In this document: one piece after another, positions 8,395 through 17,274 of the stretch
Numbering within the stretch: the first letter of the stretch is position 1
Layout: every line of letters starts with the position of its first letter
Assembly (NCBI GenBank): GCA_030066625.1
Contig: JASJBG010000011.1
Location: 1 to 48,607, forward strand
Length of the DNA stretch: 48,607 nt
Direction of reading: 5' to 3'
From: Woeseiaceae bacterium
Lineage (GTDB): Bacteria > Pseudomonadota > Gammaproteobacteria > Steroidobacterales > Woeseiaceae
Notes under the pieces: generated by a model
Seen by the model: only the letters and a program-made list of their open reading frames with translations
What the model was told of the DNA's origin: nothing
Databases searched by the model: none
Program-made: the position numbers and the translations under genes

Positions 8395-9498
8395 ATGAGC
8401 AGCGCAGACAGTTCAAAGGTAGACCCGAAATTTCTAGCTAATTCGATGGCGTCCTTCCTGCAGATTGCCGCCGTCGTCCTCTTGATATGGATTTGTTACC
8501 GGATCGTCAACCCGTTCCTGACGATCATCGTCTGGGGCGTGATCATCAGCGTGTCGCTCTACCCGGCGCACCAGTCGCTGACGCAGCGCCTCGGCGGCCG
8601 TGAGAAGCTCGCGGCCACGCTGATAACGCTGCTAGGCATCGCGATTATCGTCATTCCTGCCTGGCTGCTTGCCGACTCGACGATCGGTGCGCTCAAGCAC
8701 ATCGCGGAACAAGCGAAGAGTGGCACGCTGAGGGTTCCGCCGCCCGGCGAAAACGTCGCAGGCTGGCCGGTCATCGGCGAGCAGGTCCACGAGATCTGGA
8801 CGCAGGCCGCGAACAATCTCGAGGCGACGCTCAACCAGTACGAGGACCAGATCAAGGCAATGGGCCAGAGAGCGGCCGGGCTCGCCGTCGCCACCGTCGG
8901 GACGGTCTTCCAGTTCATCTTCTCGCTGATTATCGCGGGCGCGCTGTTCATGGTCGCATCGGGCGGCTACCAGGTGTCGCGCAATTTCTCCGCGAGCCTG
9001 GTCGGTACCGAGCGCGGCGCCGCGCTCACCGATATGACGGTCGGTACGGTTCGCAGCGTGTTCAAGGGGGTCCTTGGCGTCGCGGCAATCCAGGCATTCG
9101 CAAGCGCGGTCGGCATGCTGTTCGCCGGGATTCCGGCTGCCGGACTGTGGGCCGGCGCGGTACTCGTGCTGGCGATCGTCCAGCTGCCGCCCATCCTGAT
9201 CCTCGGTCCGATTGCTTTCTGGTATTTCTCCGTCGCGGATACGGTGCCGGCGGTGATCTTCCTCGTGTTCGCAATCATCGTCAGCGGCAGCGACGCGTTC
9301 CTGAAACCGATGTTCCTCGGCCGCGGGCTCGACACGCCGATGCTCGTCATCCTGGTCGGTGCAATCGGTGGCGCCGTCGCGATGGGCATCGTCGGACTGT
9401 TTATTGGTGCGGTCGTGCTCGCACTCGGCTACGAGATCCTGGTGGCATGGATGGCGCCTGATGAACACGATGAAGAGCCGACTCCGGCGACCGAATAG
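8395..9498 (+). CDS. AI-2E family transporter (PerM/YdiK-like)
   Basis: A 367-residue polytopic protein with about eight membrane segments. A pair sits at about 20-50, one at about 75-95, and a dense block from about 165 to the C-terminus, separated by an amphipathic loop (about 100-160). The C-terminal half carries the family's PPILILGP and GNxAxG-like glycine-rich helices. Family members are proposed exporters of signals or cations, and substrate cannot be set here. Its end overlaps the start of the next gene by 38 bases. Confidence 0.88.
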   Translation: MSSADSSKVDPKFLANSMASFLQIAAVVLLIWICYRIVNPFLTIIVWGVIISVSLYPAHQSLTQRLGGREKLAATLITLLGIAIIVIPAWLLADSTIGALKHIAEQAKSGTLRVPPPGENVAGWPVIGEQVHEIWTQAANNLEATLNQYEDQIKAMGQRAAGLAVATVGTVFQFIFSLIIAGALFMVASGGYQVSRNFSASLVGTERGAALTDMTVGTVRSVFKGVLGVAAIQAFASAVGMLFAGIPAAGLWAGAVLVLAIVQLPPILILGPIAFWYFSVADTVPAVIFLVFAIIVSGSDAFLKPMFLGRGLDTPMLVILVGAIGGAVAMGIVGLFIGAVVLALGYEILVAWMAPDEHDEEPTPATE

Positions 9499-11008
9499 CG
9501 TTTTTCGAGTCGTCACGGTAGCGCTTGCGGCAGGTCTCGCGGGCGGCTGCGCTCCCGTGGGGCCGGATTTCGTACGGCCCGACGTCGAACTGCAGCCCGA
9601 GTGGCTGACCGCAGAACTCGCCGAGTTCGAAACGAGCGAACCGGAACTCGTCGACTGGTGGCGGCAGTTCAACGACCCTGTTCTCGACGAGCTGATAGCG
9701 CTCGCCTGGGAGCGCAACAACTCCATCAGGATCGCAGGCCTTCGCGTACTTGAAGCGCAGGCTGCGCTCAACATTGCGGTCGGAAACCAGTATCCGCAGA
9801 CGCAGGTACTCGTTGGCGACGCGACTGCGGTCGGCAACAGCAAGAATGCCGAAGACGGCTCGACCAGCGAACGCTCGCTCCGGCAGGCGAATCTTGCCGG
9901 CAGCATCTCCTGGGAGCTGGATTTCTGGGGACGCTTCCGGCGCGGCGTCGAGGCCGCCGATGCGAGTCTGCTGGCCAGTATCGCCGACTACGACGACGTG
10001 ATGATCCTCGTTACGGCAGGCGTTGCAGATACCTACGCCGTCCTCCGTACGCTCGAGGAGCAGCTTCGCCTCGCGGAAGACAGCTTCAAGTTGCAGCAAC
10101 GCAGCTTCGAGATTGCCGAGGTGCTGTTTCGAAACGGCGTCAATTCCGAGCTCGATGCGCTGCAGGCGAAGACCCAGCTGCTCGGCACCGAGGCTTCCAT
10201 ACCGGTCATCAAGCAGTCCATTCGTCAGGCGAAGAATGCGCTGAGCATACTGCTCGGCATGGCGCCGGGTGAGGTCGACGCGTTGCTCGGACCGTCCGGG
10301 ATGCTGCCGTCTGTGCCGGGCACCGCCGCGGTCGGCATTCCGGCCGACCTGCTGCGACAGCGTCCGGATGTCCGTCGCGCCGAACTCAATGCGTTGGCGC
10401 AGAACGCGCTGGTTGGAGTCGCAACGGCAAACCTGTATCCGAGCTTCAGCCTCAACGGCAACCTGGGGCTCAGTACGACCAATGCCGGTGATTCGAGCCT
10501 TGGCGACCTCATCAACGGCGACAGCTCGAGCTACGCGGTGGGAGTCTCGTTCGTCTGGCCGTTCCTGAACTACGATCGAATTCAGAACAACATACGTGTC
10601 GAGGATGCGCGCCTGCAGCAGGCACTGATAGGCTATCGCGAGACCGTGTTGCAGGCCTCGCGCGAGGTCGAGGACGCAATGGCGTCATTCACGGGCTCGC
10701 GGGATCAGAGCCGGATACTCGAGGAGGGTGTGGAGACCGCAGAGCGCTCGGCGAACCTGTCCATCCTCCGCTACCAGGAGGGTTTCGCGGACTACCAGCG
10801 CGTACTTAATGCGCAGCAGTCCCTGTTTACACAGCAGCAGCGCTTCGCGACGGCCCGCGGTGACGTGATGCGGAGCCTGATCGCGATTTACCGGAGTCTT
10901 GGGGGCGGCACGTCCGCGACTCGCAGCTTCGTGGACCCGGAGAGCGCAGAAGAGATGCAGGAGCGAATCAACTGGGGTGATCTCATCGAGACCACGCCGG
11001 ATCGTTGA
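9461..11008 (+). CDS. RND/EmrAB-type outer-membrane efflux lipoprotein (NodT family)
   Basis: A 515-residue TolC-like outer-membrane factor. The signal ends in a lipobox LAGGC (Cys30), followed by PVGPDF and later WWRQFNDPVLDEL, hallmarks of NodT/OprM proteins. Two OEP repeats span about 70-270 and 280-490, with QRPDVRRAE and NLYPSF in the second. The ATG at 9461 lies inside the 3' end of the AI-2E gene; ATG at 9470 is an equal alternative. It should pair with the HlyD adaptor and the DUF2955 pump encoded downstream. Confidence 0.92.
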   Translation: MNTMKSRLRRPNSVFRVVTVALAAGLAGGCAPVGPDFVRPDVELQPEWLTAELAEFETSEPELVDWWRQFNDPVLDELIALAWERNNSIRIAGLRVLEAQAALNIAVGNQYPQTQVLVGDATAVGNSKNAEDGSTSERSLRQANLAGSISWELDFWGRFRRGVEAADASLLASIADYDDVMILVTAGVADTYAVLRTLEEQLRLAEDSFKLQQRSFEIAEVLFRNGVNSELDALQAKTQLLGTEASIPVIKQSIRQAKNALSILLGMAPGEVDALLGPSGMLPSVPGTAAVGIPADLLRQRPDVRRAELNALAQNALVGVATANLYPSFSLNGNLGLSTTNAGDSSLGDLINGDSSSYAVGVSFVWPFLNYDRIQNNIRVEDARLQQALIGYRETVLQASREVEDAMASFTGSRDQSRILEEGVETAERSANLSILRYQEGFADYQRVLNAQQSLFTQQQRFATARGDVMRSLIAIYRSLGGGTSATRSFVDPESAEEMQERINWGDLIETTPDR

Positions 11009-11019
11009 AGGAAAGACTG

Positions 11020-12141
11020 ATGGCTGACGACGACGCGAGCGACGACAAGACTCCGAACACGAGCAAGGCGCCGATGGACCCGGTGCGCCGGTGGACCCTG
11101 ATTATTCTCGGCCTCTGCGGCTTCCTGATGCTCTGGTACATCGTGTCGGATCGCATCACGCCGTACACGACGCAGGCACGCGTTCATGCGTTCGTCGTAC
11201 CGGTCGCGGCAGAGATTGCAGGCACTGTCGTCGACGTGCCGGTGACGAGCAACGAGTTCGTGGCCGAAGGCGACCTGTTGTTCCGCATCGACAAGACGCG
11301 CTACGCGCTCGACGTCGAGACGGCCGAGGCCAACCTGGAGGCGGCGCGCCAGGCGACGGGCGCGTCTACCGCCGCTGTGGACGCCGCGGAGGCGCAGGTC
11401 CGCTCGGCCGAGGCCGCGCTCGTTCGCTCGCGGAAGGACGCCGAGCGCATGGAGCGGATTCGCGAAGAAGACCCGGGTGCAATCTCGCAGCGACGCCTCG
11501 ATTCGGCAGTCGCATCGCTCGACGTGTCGCGCGCGCAGCTCGCTGCGGCAGAAGCCTCGCTGGAACAGGCGCGGCAGAACCTCGGTCAGACCGGCGAGCA
11601 GAATTCGCGGATCCTGCAGGCACAGACGGCACTTGACCAGGCAAGGGTTAATCTCGACCGCACCGACGTGGTCGCGCCGGCGGACGGCGTGGTGACCGAG
11701 GTCCGCGTGGATCGCGGCAACTATACCCAGGCTGGCGCTCCGCTAATGACGTTTCTCGGTACGCAGGATGTCTGGATCCAGGCCGATTTCACCGAGAACA
11801 ATCTCGGCAACATCAAGCGCGGTGACCGCGTCGATATCGTGTTCGATGCGTTACCTGGCAAGGTCGTCAAAGGCACGATTCGGACGACGGGCTTCGGCGT
11901 CAACGTCGATTCCGCACCGCTCGGCAGCCTGCCGACGATCGAGAACGATCGCGCGTGGCTGAGGGATGTGCAGCGCTTCTCCGTGCTTGTGGATTTCGAA
12001 CTGCCCGATGCCGAGGACCGTCTCGGAATTCGCATCGGCGCGCAGGCATCGGTCAAGGTCTACACCGGGGGTAACTGGATCTTCAACACTGCTGGCCGCA
12101 TCCACATGTGGTTCGTCAGCAAGCTGACCTATGCCCTCTGA
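11020..12141 (+). CDS. HlyD-family membrane fusion protein (EmrA/AaeA-like)
   Basis: A 373-residue periplasmic adaptor with a cytoplasmic N-tail, one membrane helix (about 25-43), a lipoyl half-motif, a long alpha-hairpin (about 90-205) and a beta-barrel domain (about 245-330) with WIQADFTENNLGNI. ATG at 11020 has AAGGAAAG upstream, starting before the OMF stop. It links the DUF2955 inner-membrane protein to the NodT channel. Its 3' end overlaps the next gene by 11 bases. Confidence 0.93.
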   Translation: MADDDASDDKTPNTSKAPMDPVRRWTLIILGLCGFLMLWYIVSDRITPYTTQARVHAFVVPVAAEIAGTVVDVPVTSNEFVAEGDLLFRIDKTRYALDVETAEANLEAARQATGASTAAVDAAEAQVRSAEAALVRSRKDAERMERIREEDPGAISQRRLDSAVASLDVSRAQLAAAEASLEQARQNLGQTGEQNSRILQAQTALDQARVNLDRTDVVAPADGVVTEVRVDRGNYTQAGAPLMTFLGTQDVWIQADFTENNLGNIKRGDRVDIVFDALPGKVVKGTIRTTGFGVNVDSAPLGSLPTIENDRAWLRDVQRFSVLVDFELPDAEDRLGIRIGAQASVKVYTGGNWIFNTAGRIHMWFVSKLTYAL

Positions 12142-13195
12142 CGCGGCGTCCGCTGCGAGGGACGGGCTGTCGATCGCCCAGCTTCGGACCTTGAGGCTCG
12201 CACTCGGCACGGCGCTCAGCCTGTGGTTTTCACAGGTCGTCGGTTGGCAGATGTCGTTCGTCGCGCCCGTGATCACGATGTTCCTGCTCGCGCTGCCTTT
12301 GCCGGCACCGAAGTTCAGGAGCGGCCTCCTGTTCGTACTCGTCATGACGGGTTGCATGTATGGCGGCACGCTGCTCCTGCCGACGCTGGTCAACCAGCCG
12401 GCCGTTGGTGTGCTGCTGCTCGTTCTCGCGTTGTTCTGGTCCTTCTACTACACCGCCAGCGGCGGGTCGGCGATTCTCGGCACGTTCGCGACGCTCGGCA
12501 TTGCGCTGACGGCCGCCATCGGCTCTGTGAATATCGATGCCGTGTTCATCCTGGCCAACGCGCTCGGCTTCGCCACCGCCGTCGGTATTCTGTTTGTCTG
12601 GATTGCCTACGCGATTCTCCCGGACAGCGTGGCGTATGATGCGCTGCCGTCGGGAGTCGGACCCGGCAAGAAGGCCGCGGAACCGCCCGATGCCGGCGAA
12701 GCGCGCTGGAGCGCGTTCCGGTCGCTCTTGATCGTGTTTCCGGTCGCGGCCTGGTTTCTGCTGTCCGCGGCAAGTACGGCCTACCTGCCGGTCATGCTCA
12801 AGGTCGCCTCGATGGGCCAGCAGACAACGAACGAAGGCACTCGCCAGGCCGCTCATTCGCTGATCGCGTCGACGCTCATCGGCGGTGCGCTTGCGATCAT
12901 CGGCTGGAACGTGCTGACGATCGCACCGACTCTGCCCGTCTACACGTTGTTTATCGCGCTGGCGGGCCTGTTTGTCGGCCCGAGGGTGTTCAAGGGGCTC
13001 GGCATGCAGCCGAACGGTGCGATGTGGTCGTACGCCTACCTGACGATGATCGTCATACTCGCGCCTGCCGTCATGGACAGCGCCTCGGGCGCGCCGGCCG
13101 GTGCCAAGTTCTGGGATCGACTGCTGATGTTCGGCGGCACGGCGCTGTACGCGCTGGTCGCGGTTTACATCGTCGACGCGTTCCGACGCAAGTAG
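12131..13195 (+). CDS. DUF2955 inner-membrane protein (aromatic-acid-exporter/FUSC-like)
   Basis: A 354-residue protein with two blocks of hydrophobic helices (about 15-160 and 195-350) joined by a polar stretch (about 165-190). DUF2955 proteins occur beside HlyD-type adaptors and are thought to be the inner-membrane pump partner, as AaeB is for AaeA. The start lies within the end of the HlyD gene, so translation is probably coupled. The substrate is unknown. Confidence 0.85.
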   Translation: MPSDAASAARDGLSIAQLRTLRLALGTALSLWFSQVVGWQMSFVAPVITMFLLALPLPAPKFRSGLLFVLVMTGCMYGGTLLLPTLVNQPAVGVLLLVLALFWSFYYTASGGSAILGTFATLGIALTAAIGSVNIDAVFILANALGFATAVGILFVWIAYAILPDSVAYDALPSGVGPGKKAAEPPDAGEARWSAFRSLLIVFPVAAWFLLSAASTAYLPVMLKVASMGQQTTNEGTRQAAHSLIASTLIGGALAIIGWNVLTIAPTLPVYTLFIALAGLFVGPRVFKGLGMQPNGAMWSYAYLTMIVILAPAVMDSASGAPAGAKFWDRLLMFGGTALYALVAVYIVDAFRRK

Positions 13196-13202
13196 GCTAC
13201 AG

Positions 13203-13218
13203 GCGGCTGGCCAGCCGC
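13203..13218. repeat. Perfect 16-bp palindrome after the efflux operon
   Basis: GCGGCTGGCCAGCCGC reads the same on both strands and lies 8 bases after the DUF2955 stop. It can form an 8-bp stem but no T-run follows on either strand, so it is not a standard intrinsic terminator. Confidence 0.5.
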
Positions 13219-13328
13219 TCCTCGATATGCGCCTGCACGATGGCAGACGGGCGGCTTTGTTGCGGCCTTCAACCGTACGAACGAACCGGAAAGCCCGATT
13301 TTGACAAGCGGAGGCAAGAAAACCGTAT

Positions 13329-13865
13329 TTACTCGACGATGCGCTGCGGCGTGAGGCCATCGAGCACGGACAGCTCGGCCGGCATGCCGTCGAAATCCGT
13401 TATGACACGCCAGCCGGTGCCGTCGTGGATGAACACCCAGGAGAACTTCTGTACGACCTCGACGGGCTCGCTGTCGCCCTCGCTGATGCTGGCGAACAGG
13501 TAGCCGACGTCGTTCGCCATGTCGCCGTGAATCTCGCGACGCACGATGTAGGCCCGGCCGTCGATGTACAGCTGGCCGCTATTCACGACGTCCGCCAGCG
13601 GCACGATGTTGGTCTCCATGAAGCGCGCTTTGCCGGCGATCAGGTCCGTGCCCGGCTGTCCGACGTGAATGATGTCCTCACGGTACAGGCCCTCGATCAG
13701 TTCGAGATCGATGCTGTCCGCCATGAAAGCGCGGTAGATCTCGTCGATCTCCGCGTCGTCGGCGCTGCGGTCGCGCGAAGGGGCGCCGGCATCGGGTGCA
13801 CATGCGCCGAGCAGCAGGGCGAGAGACAGGACAAGCAGGTGGGAATTCCGACGGGTAAGGGTCAT
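13329..13865 (-). CDS. NTF2-like (SnoaL/DUF4440-type) lipoprotein
   Basis: A 178-residue lipoprotein: signal with LLLGAC lipobox (Cys20), then an NTF2-like cone-fold domain (about 35-170). Typical features are EIDEIYRAFMADSIDLELIEGLY, a VGQPGTDLIAGKA loop, and strands ending in FSWVFIHDGTGWRVI. ATG at 13865 has GGAG 9 bases upstream; the longer open frame to 13943 would spoil the signal peptide. The fold binds small ligands or acts enzymatically, and nothing here fixes which. It is divergent from a 2OG-Fe(II) oxygenase, with a shared regulatory gap. Confidence 0.8.
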   Translation of the reverse strand: MTLTRRNSHLLVLSLALLLGACAPDAGAPSRDRSADDAEIDEIYRAFMADSIDLELIEGLYREDIIHVGQPGTDLIAGKARFMETNIVPLADVVNSGQLYIDGRAYIVRREIHGDMANDVGYLFASISEGDSEPVEVVQKFSWVFIHDGTGWRVITDFDGMPAELSVLDGLTPQRIVE

Positions 13866-13883
13866 GAGGTGAGCTCCGGCTAG

Positions 13884-13902
13884 GCATATCAGGCGGATAT
13901 GC
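13884..13902. promoter_or_regulatory. Inverted repeat, likely operator between divergent genes
   Basis: GCATATC and GATATGC are perfect 7-bp arms around a 5-bp spacer, just upstream of the -35 of the oxygenase promoter and about 20 bases from the lipoprotein start. The size and place suit a dimeric repressor or activator. No candidate regulator gene adjoins. Confidence 0.5.
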
Positions 13903-13905
13903 GGC

Positions 13906-13933
13906 TTGTATATGCCCGATCGTCGGCTAATAT
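13906..13933 (+). promoter_or_regulatory. Strong-looking sigma70 promoter of the 2OG oxygenase
   Basis: TTGTAT (13906-13911) and TAATAT (13928-13933) are 16 bp apart. Expected start near 13940 gives a leader of about 40 bases. This is among the best consensus promoters in the window and it abuts the inverted repeat. Confidence 0.6.
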
Positions 13934-13979
13934 TAGCGACCACGCAATACGCGCACTAGCGCCCGGAAACAAAGATCCA

Positions 13980-14600
13980 ATGACAGATATCAATTACGAA
14001 GTTCACCCGCTGTTCGCAGAGCCGTTTTTTCGCGGCGACATCGGGTTTGCGATCAGCGATGAGCAGATCGAGTACATCAAGAACCTGAAGATGGTTCCCA
14101 ACCACCAGAACCTGATCTCGGAGAACCTGTACATCTTCGAAGAGCCTGAGCTCAAGAGCATCAAGGATGCTGTGCAGGAGGCGCTCGACGTGTTCGCGAG
14201 CGAGGTCATGGGAATTCCGCAGCGGCTCTACGTGACGCAGTCCTGGTCCCTGATCAACAACCCGAACATCGGCATGCATGGCCACTCGCATTCGAACTCG
14301 ATTATCTCGGGCTCGCTTTATTACACGGACCTGCCGGCGCCCGGTTCGAACATGATCTTCGATCGCCACCGCGCCTACCAGCAGCTCCAGTTCACGCCGC
14401 AGAACGACAAGCAGAACATCTTCAACACGACGATGAACGTGGTAACGCCGCAGCGCAACGACCTCATACTGTTTTCCTCGGGGCTGCAGCACTTCGTCGA
14501 GACGAACATGTCGAGCGAACCGCGCTACTCGATCGCGTTCAATACCTTCATCAAGGGCAAGCTCGGTGACTACCGGGACGTCTCGGAACTGACGCTGTAA
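13980..14600 (+). CDS. Putative 2OG-Fe(II) oxygenase (2OG-FeII_Oxy_5-like)
   Basis: A 206-residue cytoplasmic protein whose core MHGHSHSNSIISGSLYYTD (99-117) gives the H-x-H pattern and SG.lYY strand of this oxygenase group. The distal His171 (LQHFVE) and Arg182 (PRYSIAFN) would complete the iron and 2-oxoglutarate sites. Relatives are common in marine bacteria and cyanophages, and no substrate is known. ATG at 13980 is the first Met before the homologous region, and the SD is weak. A clear promoter and inverted repeat lie upstream. Confidence 0.82.
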   Translation: MTDINYEVHPLFAEPFFRGDIGFAISDEQIEYIKNLKMVPNHQNLISENLYIFEEPELKSIKDAVQEALDVFASEVMGIPQRLYVTQSWSLINNPNIGMHGHSHSNSIISGSLYYTDLPAPGSNMIFDRHRAYQQLQFTPQNDKQNIFNTTMNVVTPQRNDLILFSSGLQHFVETNMSSEPRYSIAFNTFIKGKLGDYRDVSELTL

Positions 14601-14695
14601 CCAGGGCGCGGAGCCTTCGATCGGGGGGCGCCCGACCCGTGGAAACTGTTTCGGTCGGAGTCAACCGGCACTCGTATTCGCGGACGGTTCGCAGG

Positions 14696-14701
14696 TAGAC
14701 T
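14696..14701 (+). promoter_or_regulatory. Putative -10 (TAGACT) giving a leaderless kefF mRNA
   Basis: TAGACT ends six bases before the kefF ATG at 14708. Standard spacing puts transcription start exactly on the A of the ATG. There is no SD in the six intervening bases. No clear -35 could be matched. Confidence 0.4.
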
Positions 14702-14707
14702 CGCGCG

Positions 14708-15316
14708 ATGGCCAGGTTACTCGTCTACTACGCCCATCCCGGGCATCGTTACTCCAACGCCAACCGCGAGCTGTGGCGGCGGGCGCGCAGCGTTGACGGC
14801 ATCGAGCGCGTCGACCTTTACGAGGAATACCCGCGATTCGACATCGACATCGACCGTGAACAGCAGCGCCTGCTCGATCACGATGTGATCCTGTTCCAGT
14901 TTCCGATGTTCTGGTACTCGACGCCGTCGCTGATCAAGGAGTGGGAGGACCTCGTACTCGAGCACGGCTTTGCCTATGGCTCGGGCGGCGACAAGCTCGG
15001 TGGGAAGTGCATGATGCTGGCGATCACGTCGGCCGGGCCCGTAGAGGCGTACACGCCGAGGGGCTACCAGCACTACCCGATTCGCACATTCCTGACGCCG
15101 CTCGAGCAGACGGCGCGCCTTTGCGACATGCGCTTTGCACCACCCTATGTACTGTTTTCGTCGCTCACAGCGCCTTCTGACGGTGCGCTCGAAACACACG
15201 TCAAAGGTTATGGTCGACTGCTCGAAGCGATTCGCGACGACCGCTACGACTTCGACGCCGTGAAGGACGTCGACGTGGTTCATTACGAAAATCTGCCAAT
15301 CCGGGAGACAGGCTGA
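14708..15316 (+). CDS. kefF: KefF-type NAD(P)H:quinone oxidoreductase, ancillary to KefC
   Basis: A 202-residue flavodoxin-fold protein: YYAHPGHRYSNANREL (8-23) binds FMN phosphate, and FQFPMFWYSTPSLIKEWEDLVL (about 63-84) is the family signature. KefF proteins bind KefC and are needed for full activity of the glutathione-adduct-gated K+ efflux, with quinone reductase activity. Its stop overlaps the kefC ATG by one base (TGATG), which supports the assignment and implies coupled translation. The gene looks leaderless. Confidence 0.9.
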   Translation: MARLLVYYAHPGHRYSNANRELWRRARSVDGIERVDLYEEYPRFDIDIDREQQRLLDHDVILFQFPMFWYSTPSLIKEWEDLVLEHGFAYGSGGDKLGGKCMMLAITSAGPVEAYTPRGYQHYPIRTFLTPLEQTARLCDMRFAPPYVLFSSLTAPSDGALETHVKGYGRLLEAIRDDRYDFDAVKDVDVVHYENLPIRETG

Positions 15317-17274
15317 TGGGTGACTTCCTGCTGCTCGCGTTCCTGTTCCTGGTCGGCGGCGTCGTGGCCGTGCCGATCGCGTCGCGGCTGGGCCTGGGCT
15401 CAGTACTCGGCTACCTTCTTGCGGGCATCGCGCTGAGCCCGCTTTTGGCGAGCCTCAATGTCGACGTCGTCAAGATCCAGCACTTCGCTGAGTTTGGCGT
15501 AGTCATGATGTTGTTCCTGGTCGGCCTCGAGCTCGAGCCGAAGATGCTCTGGCAGATGCGCAACAAGCTGCTCGGGCTCGGTGGCCTGCAGGTGACCCTT
15601 ACGACAGTCGCCGTAATGGTAATCGCGATGTTGTTCGGCCAACAGTGGTCGATCGCACTGGCGATCGGTTTCGTCTTTGCCCTGTCCTCGACTGCCATCG
15701 TGTTACAGACCCTGAATGAGAAGGGCCTGATGAAGAGTGCGGGCGGACAGTCCAGTTTCTCCGTACTGCTGTTCCAGGACATCGCCGTCATTCCTATGCT
15801 GGCGTTCCTGCCGCTGCTCGCACTGCCGGAACTTGCCGACCTCGCGCAGCTTTTCCTGGCAGACGATCCCGGTGCCGAAGCCGCCGGGGGCGGCGACGGT
15901 GGCAGTTTCGTCGAAACGCTGCCCGGCTGGCAGCGCGGTCTGGTCACGCTCGGTGCTATCGCGTTTGTCGTCGTTGGCGGCAGCTTCCTGACCGAACCTG
16001 TATTTCGCTACATTGCAATGGCGCGTCTCAGGGAACTGTTCGTCGCGTTTGCACTGCTGATGGTCATCGGTATCGCGCTGCTCATGATCGCCGTCGGCCT
16101 TTCGCCGGCGCTCGGCACCTTCCTCGCGGGCGTCGTGCTCGCGAACAGCGAATACCGCCACGAACTCGAGAGCAACGTCGATCCGTTCAAGGGCCTGCTG
16201 CTCGGCCTGTTCTTCATCACGGTGGGTGCCTCGATCAACTTTGACCTGCTGTTCGCCAACGTACCGAGTTTCATCGGCCTGACCATTGGCCTCATGGCGC
16301 TCAAGGCGGCGATCCTCTACGGGCTGGCCCTGGTCTTCGATATTCGCGGGGCCGATCGCTGGCTGTTCACGCTGGGGCTGGCGCAGGCGGGCGAATTCGG
16401 ATTCGTGCTTCTGTCCTTCTCGGTGGCGAGCAACGTGATTCCGGCGCCGCTTGCCGAGCAGCTGCTGCTGGTCGTTGCACTGTCGATGCTCCTGACGCCG
16501 GCGTTGTTCATTGCCTACGACAAGCTGATCCGGCCCCGATTCACCGCGTCGCAGCAGGAGCGCGACCCGGATGAGATCGACAGCGACGGCAATATCATCA
16601 TTGCCGGTGCCGGCCGCTTCGGCGGCGTCGTGAATCGCATCCTGCTTTCAGCTGGTTTTCAGACGACAGTGCTCGACTACCGGTCCGAGCAGCTCGACAT
16701 GATCCGCGCGTTCGGCATCAAGCTGTTCTTTGGCGACGCGACCCGACCCGACATGCTGCACGCGGCCGGCATCGAGGCCGCGCGCATGCTTGTGATCGCG
16801 ATCGACGACAAGCAAAAAGCGACCGAGCTCGTCCGCTATGTGACCCAGGCGCATCCACATGTCTATATCGTCGCGCGCGCGGTCGACCGCCATCACGTCT
16901 ACGAGCTCTGGGGCGCCGGCGCGCGGGACATCATCCGCGAGAACTTCGACGGTGCCGTGCGCGCGGGACGTTCGGCACTCGAGGCCCTGGGACTCCATCC
17001 CTACGACGCGGAGCGCAAGGTGCAGGGCTACGTCGCAAACGACAAGGCACAGATACGGGACCTCGCCGAGCTGTTCGATCCGGAGATCCCGGTCCACGAG
17101 AATGAGCCCTATATCGAGCGAACCAAGCAGTACATCGCTCGCACAGAGGAGATGATGCTGGGGCGCAGCTCACAGTTCTCGAGCCGCACCGACCGCGGCT
17201 GGGTACCTCCGACGCTGGAGGATGTCGAGGCCGAGGCCGACCAGGCCGCCGCGAAACAGAAGGCGCAGGACTAG
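15316..17274 (+). CDS. kefC: Glutathione-gated K+/H+ efflux antiporter KefB/KefC
   Basis: A 652-residue inner-membrane CPA2 transporter: about 12 helices (1-390), then a TrkA-N/RCK domain with GAGRFGG near 431 and the DATRPDMLHAAG stretch. GLELEP near 70-75 and SVLLFQDIAVIP (149-160) match KefB/KefC closely. Together with KefF it releases K+ and acidifies the cytoplasm when electrophiles form glutathione adducts. A glycine/acid-rich loop near 180-198 is an insertion compared with E. coli proteins. The C-terminal 60 residues are charged and probably disordered. Confidence 0.93.
   Translation: MGDFLLLAFLFLVGGVVAVPIASRLGLGSVLGYLLAGIALSPLLASLNVDVVKIQHFAEFGVVMMLFLVGLELEPKMLWQMRNKLLGLGGLQVTLTTVAVMVIAMLFGQQWSIALAIGFVFALSSTAIVLQTLNEKGLMKSAGGQSSFSVLLFQDIAVIPMLAFLPLLALPELADLAQLFLADDPGAEAAGGGDGGSFVETLPGWQRGLVTLGAIAFVVVGGSFLTEPVFRYIAMARLRELFVAFALLMVIGIALLMIAVGLSPALGTFLAGVVLANSEYRHELESNVDPFKGLLLGLFFITVGASINFDLLFANVPSFIGLTIGLMALKAAILYGLALVFDIRGADRWLFTLGLAQAGEFGFVLLSFSVASNVIPAPLAEQLLLVVALSMLLTPALFIAYDKLIRPRFTASQQERDPDEIDSDGNIIIAGAGRFGGVVNRILLSAGFQTTVLDYRSEQLDMIRAFGIKLFFGDATRPDMLHAAGIEAARMLVIAIDDKQKATELVRYVTQAHPHVYIVARAVDRHHVYELWGAGARDIIRENFDGAVRAGRSALEALGLHPYDAERKVQGYVANDKAQIRDLAELFDPEIPVHENEPYIERTKQYIARTEEMMLGRSSQFSSRTDRGWVPPTLEDVEAEADQAAAKQKAQD

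Noticed and set aside
13196-13245. Minus-strand reading frame with coding-like codon use ending IVQAHIEERLASRL and a stop, directly after the DUF2955 gene
   Set aside because: It may be the tail of a lost gene, but I cannot match it to any family and the upstream sequence is not open with homology. Too short to annotate.
12230-13360. Long open frame (376 codons) antisense to the DUF2955 gene
   Set aside because: Product is an Arg/Gln/His-rich chain without fold features, typical of the shadow of a GC-rich gene. The sense gene has clear membrane helices.
14601-14640. GGGCGC/GCGCCC inverted repeat after the 2OG oxygenase gene
   Set aside because: Arms are short, separated by 18 bases and lack a following T-run, so a terminator call is not supported.
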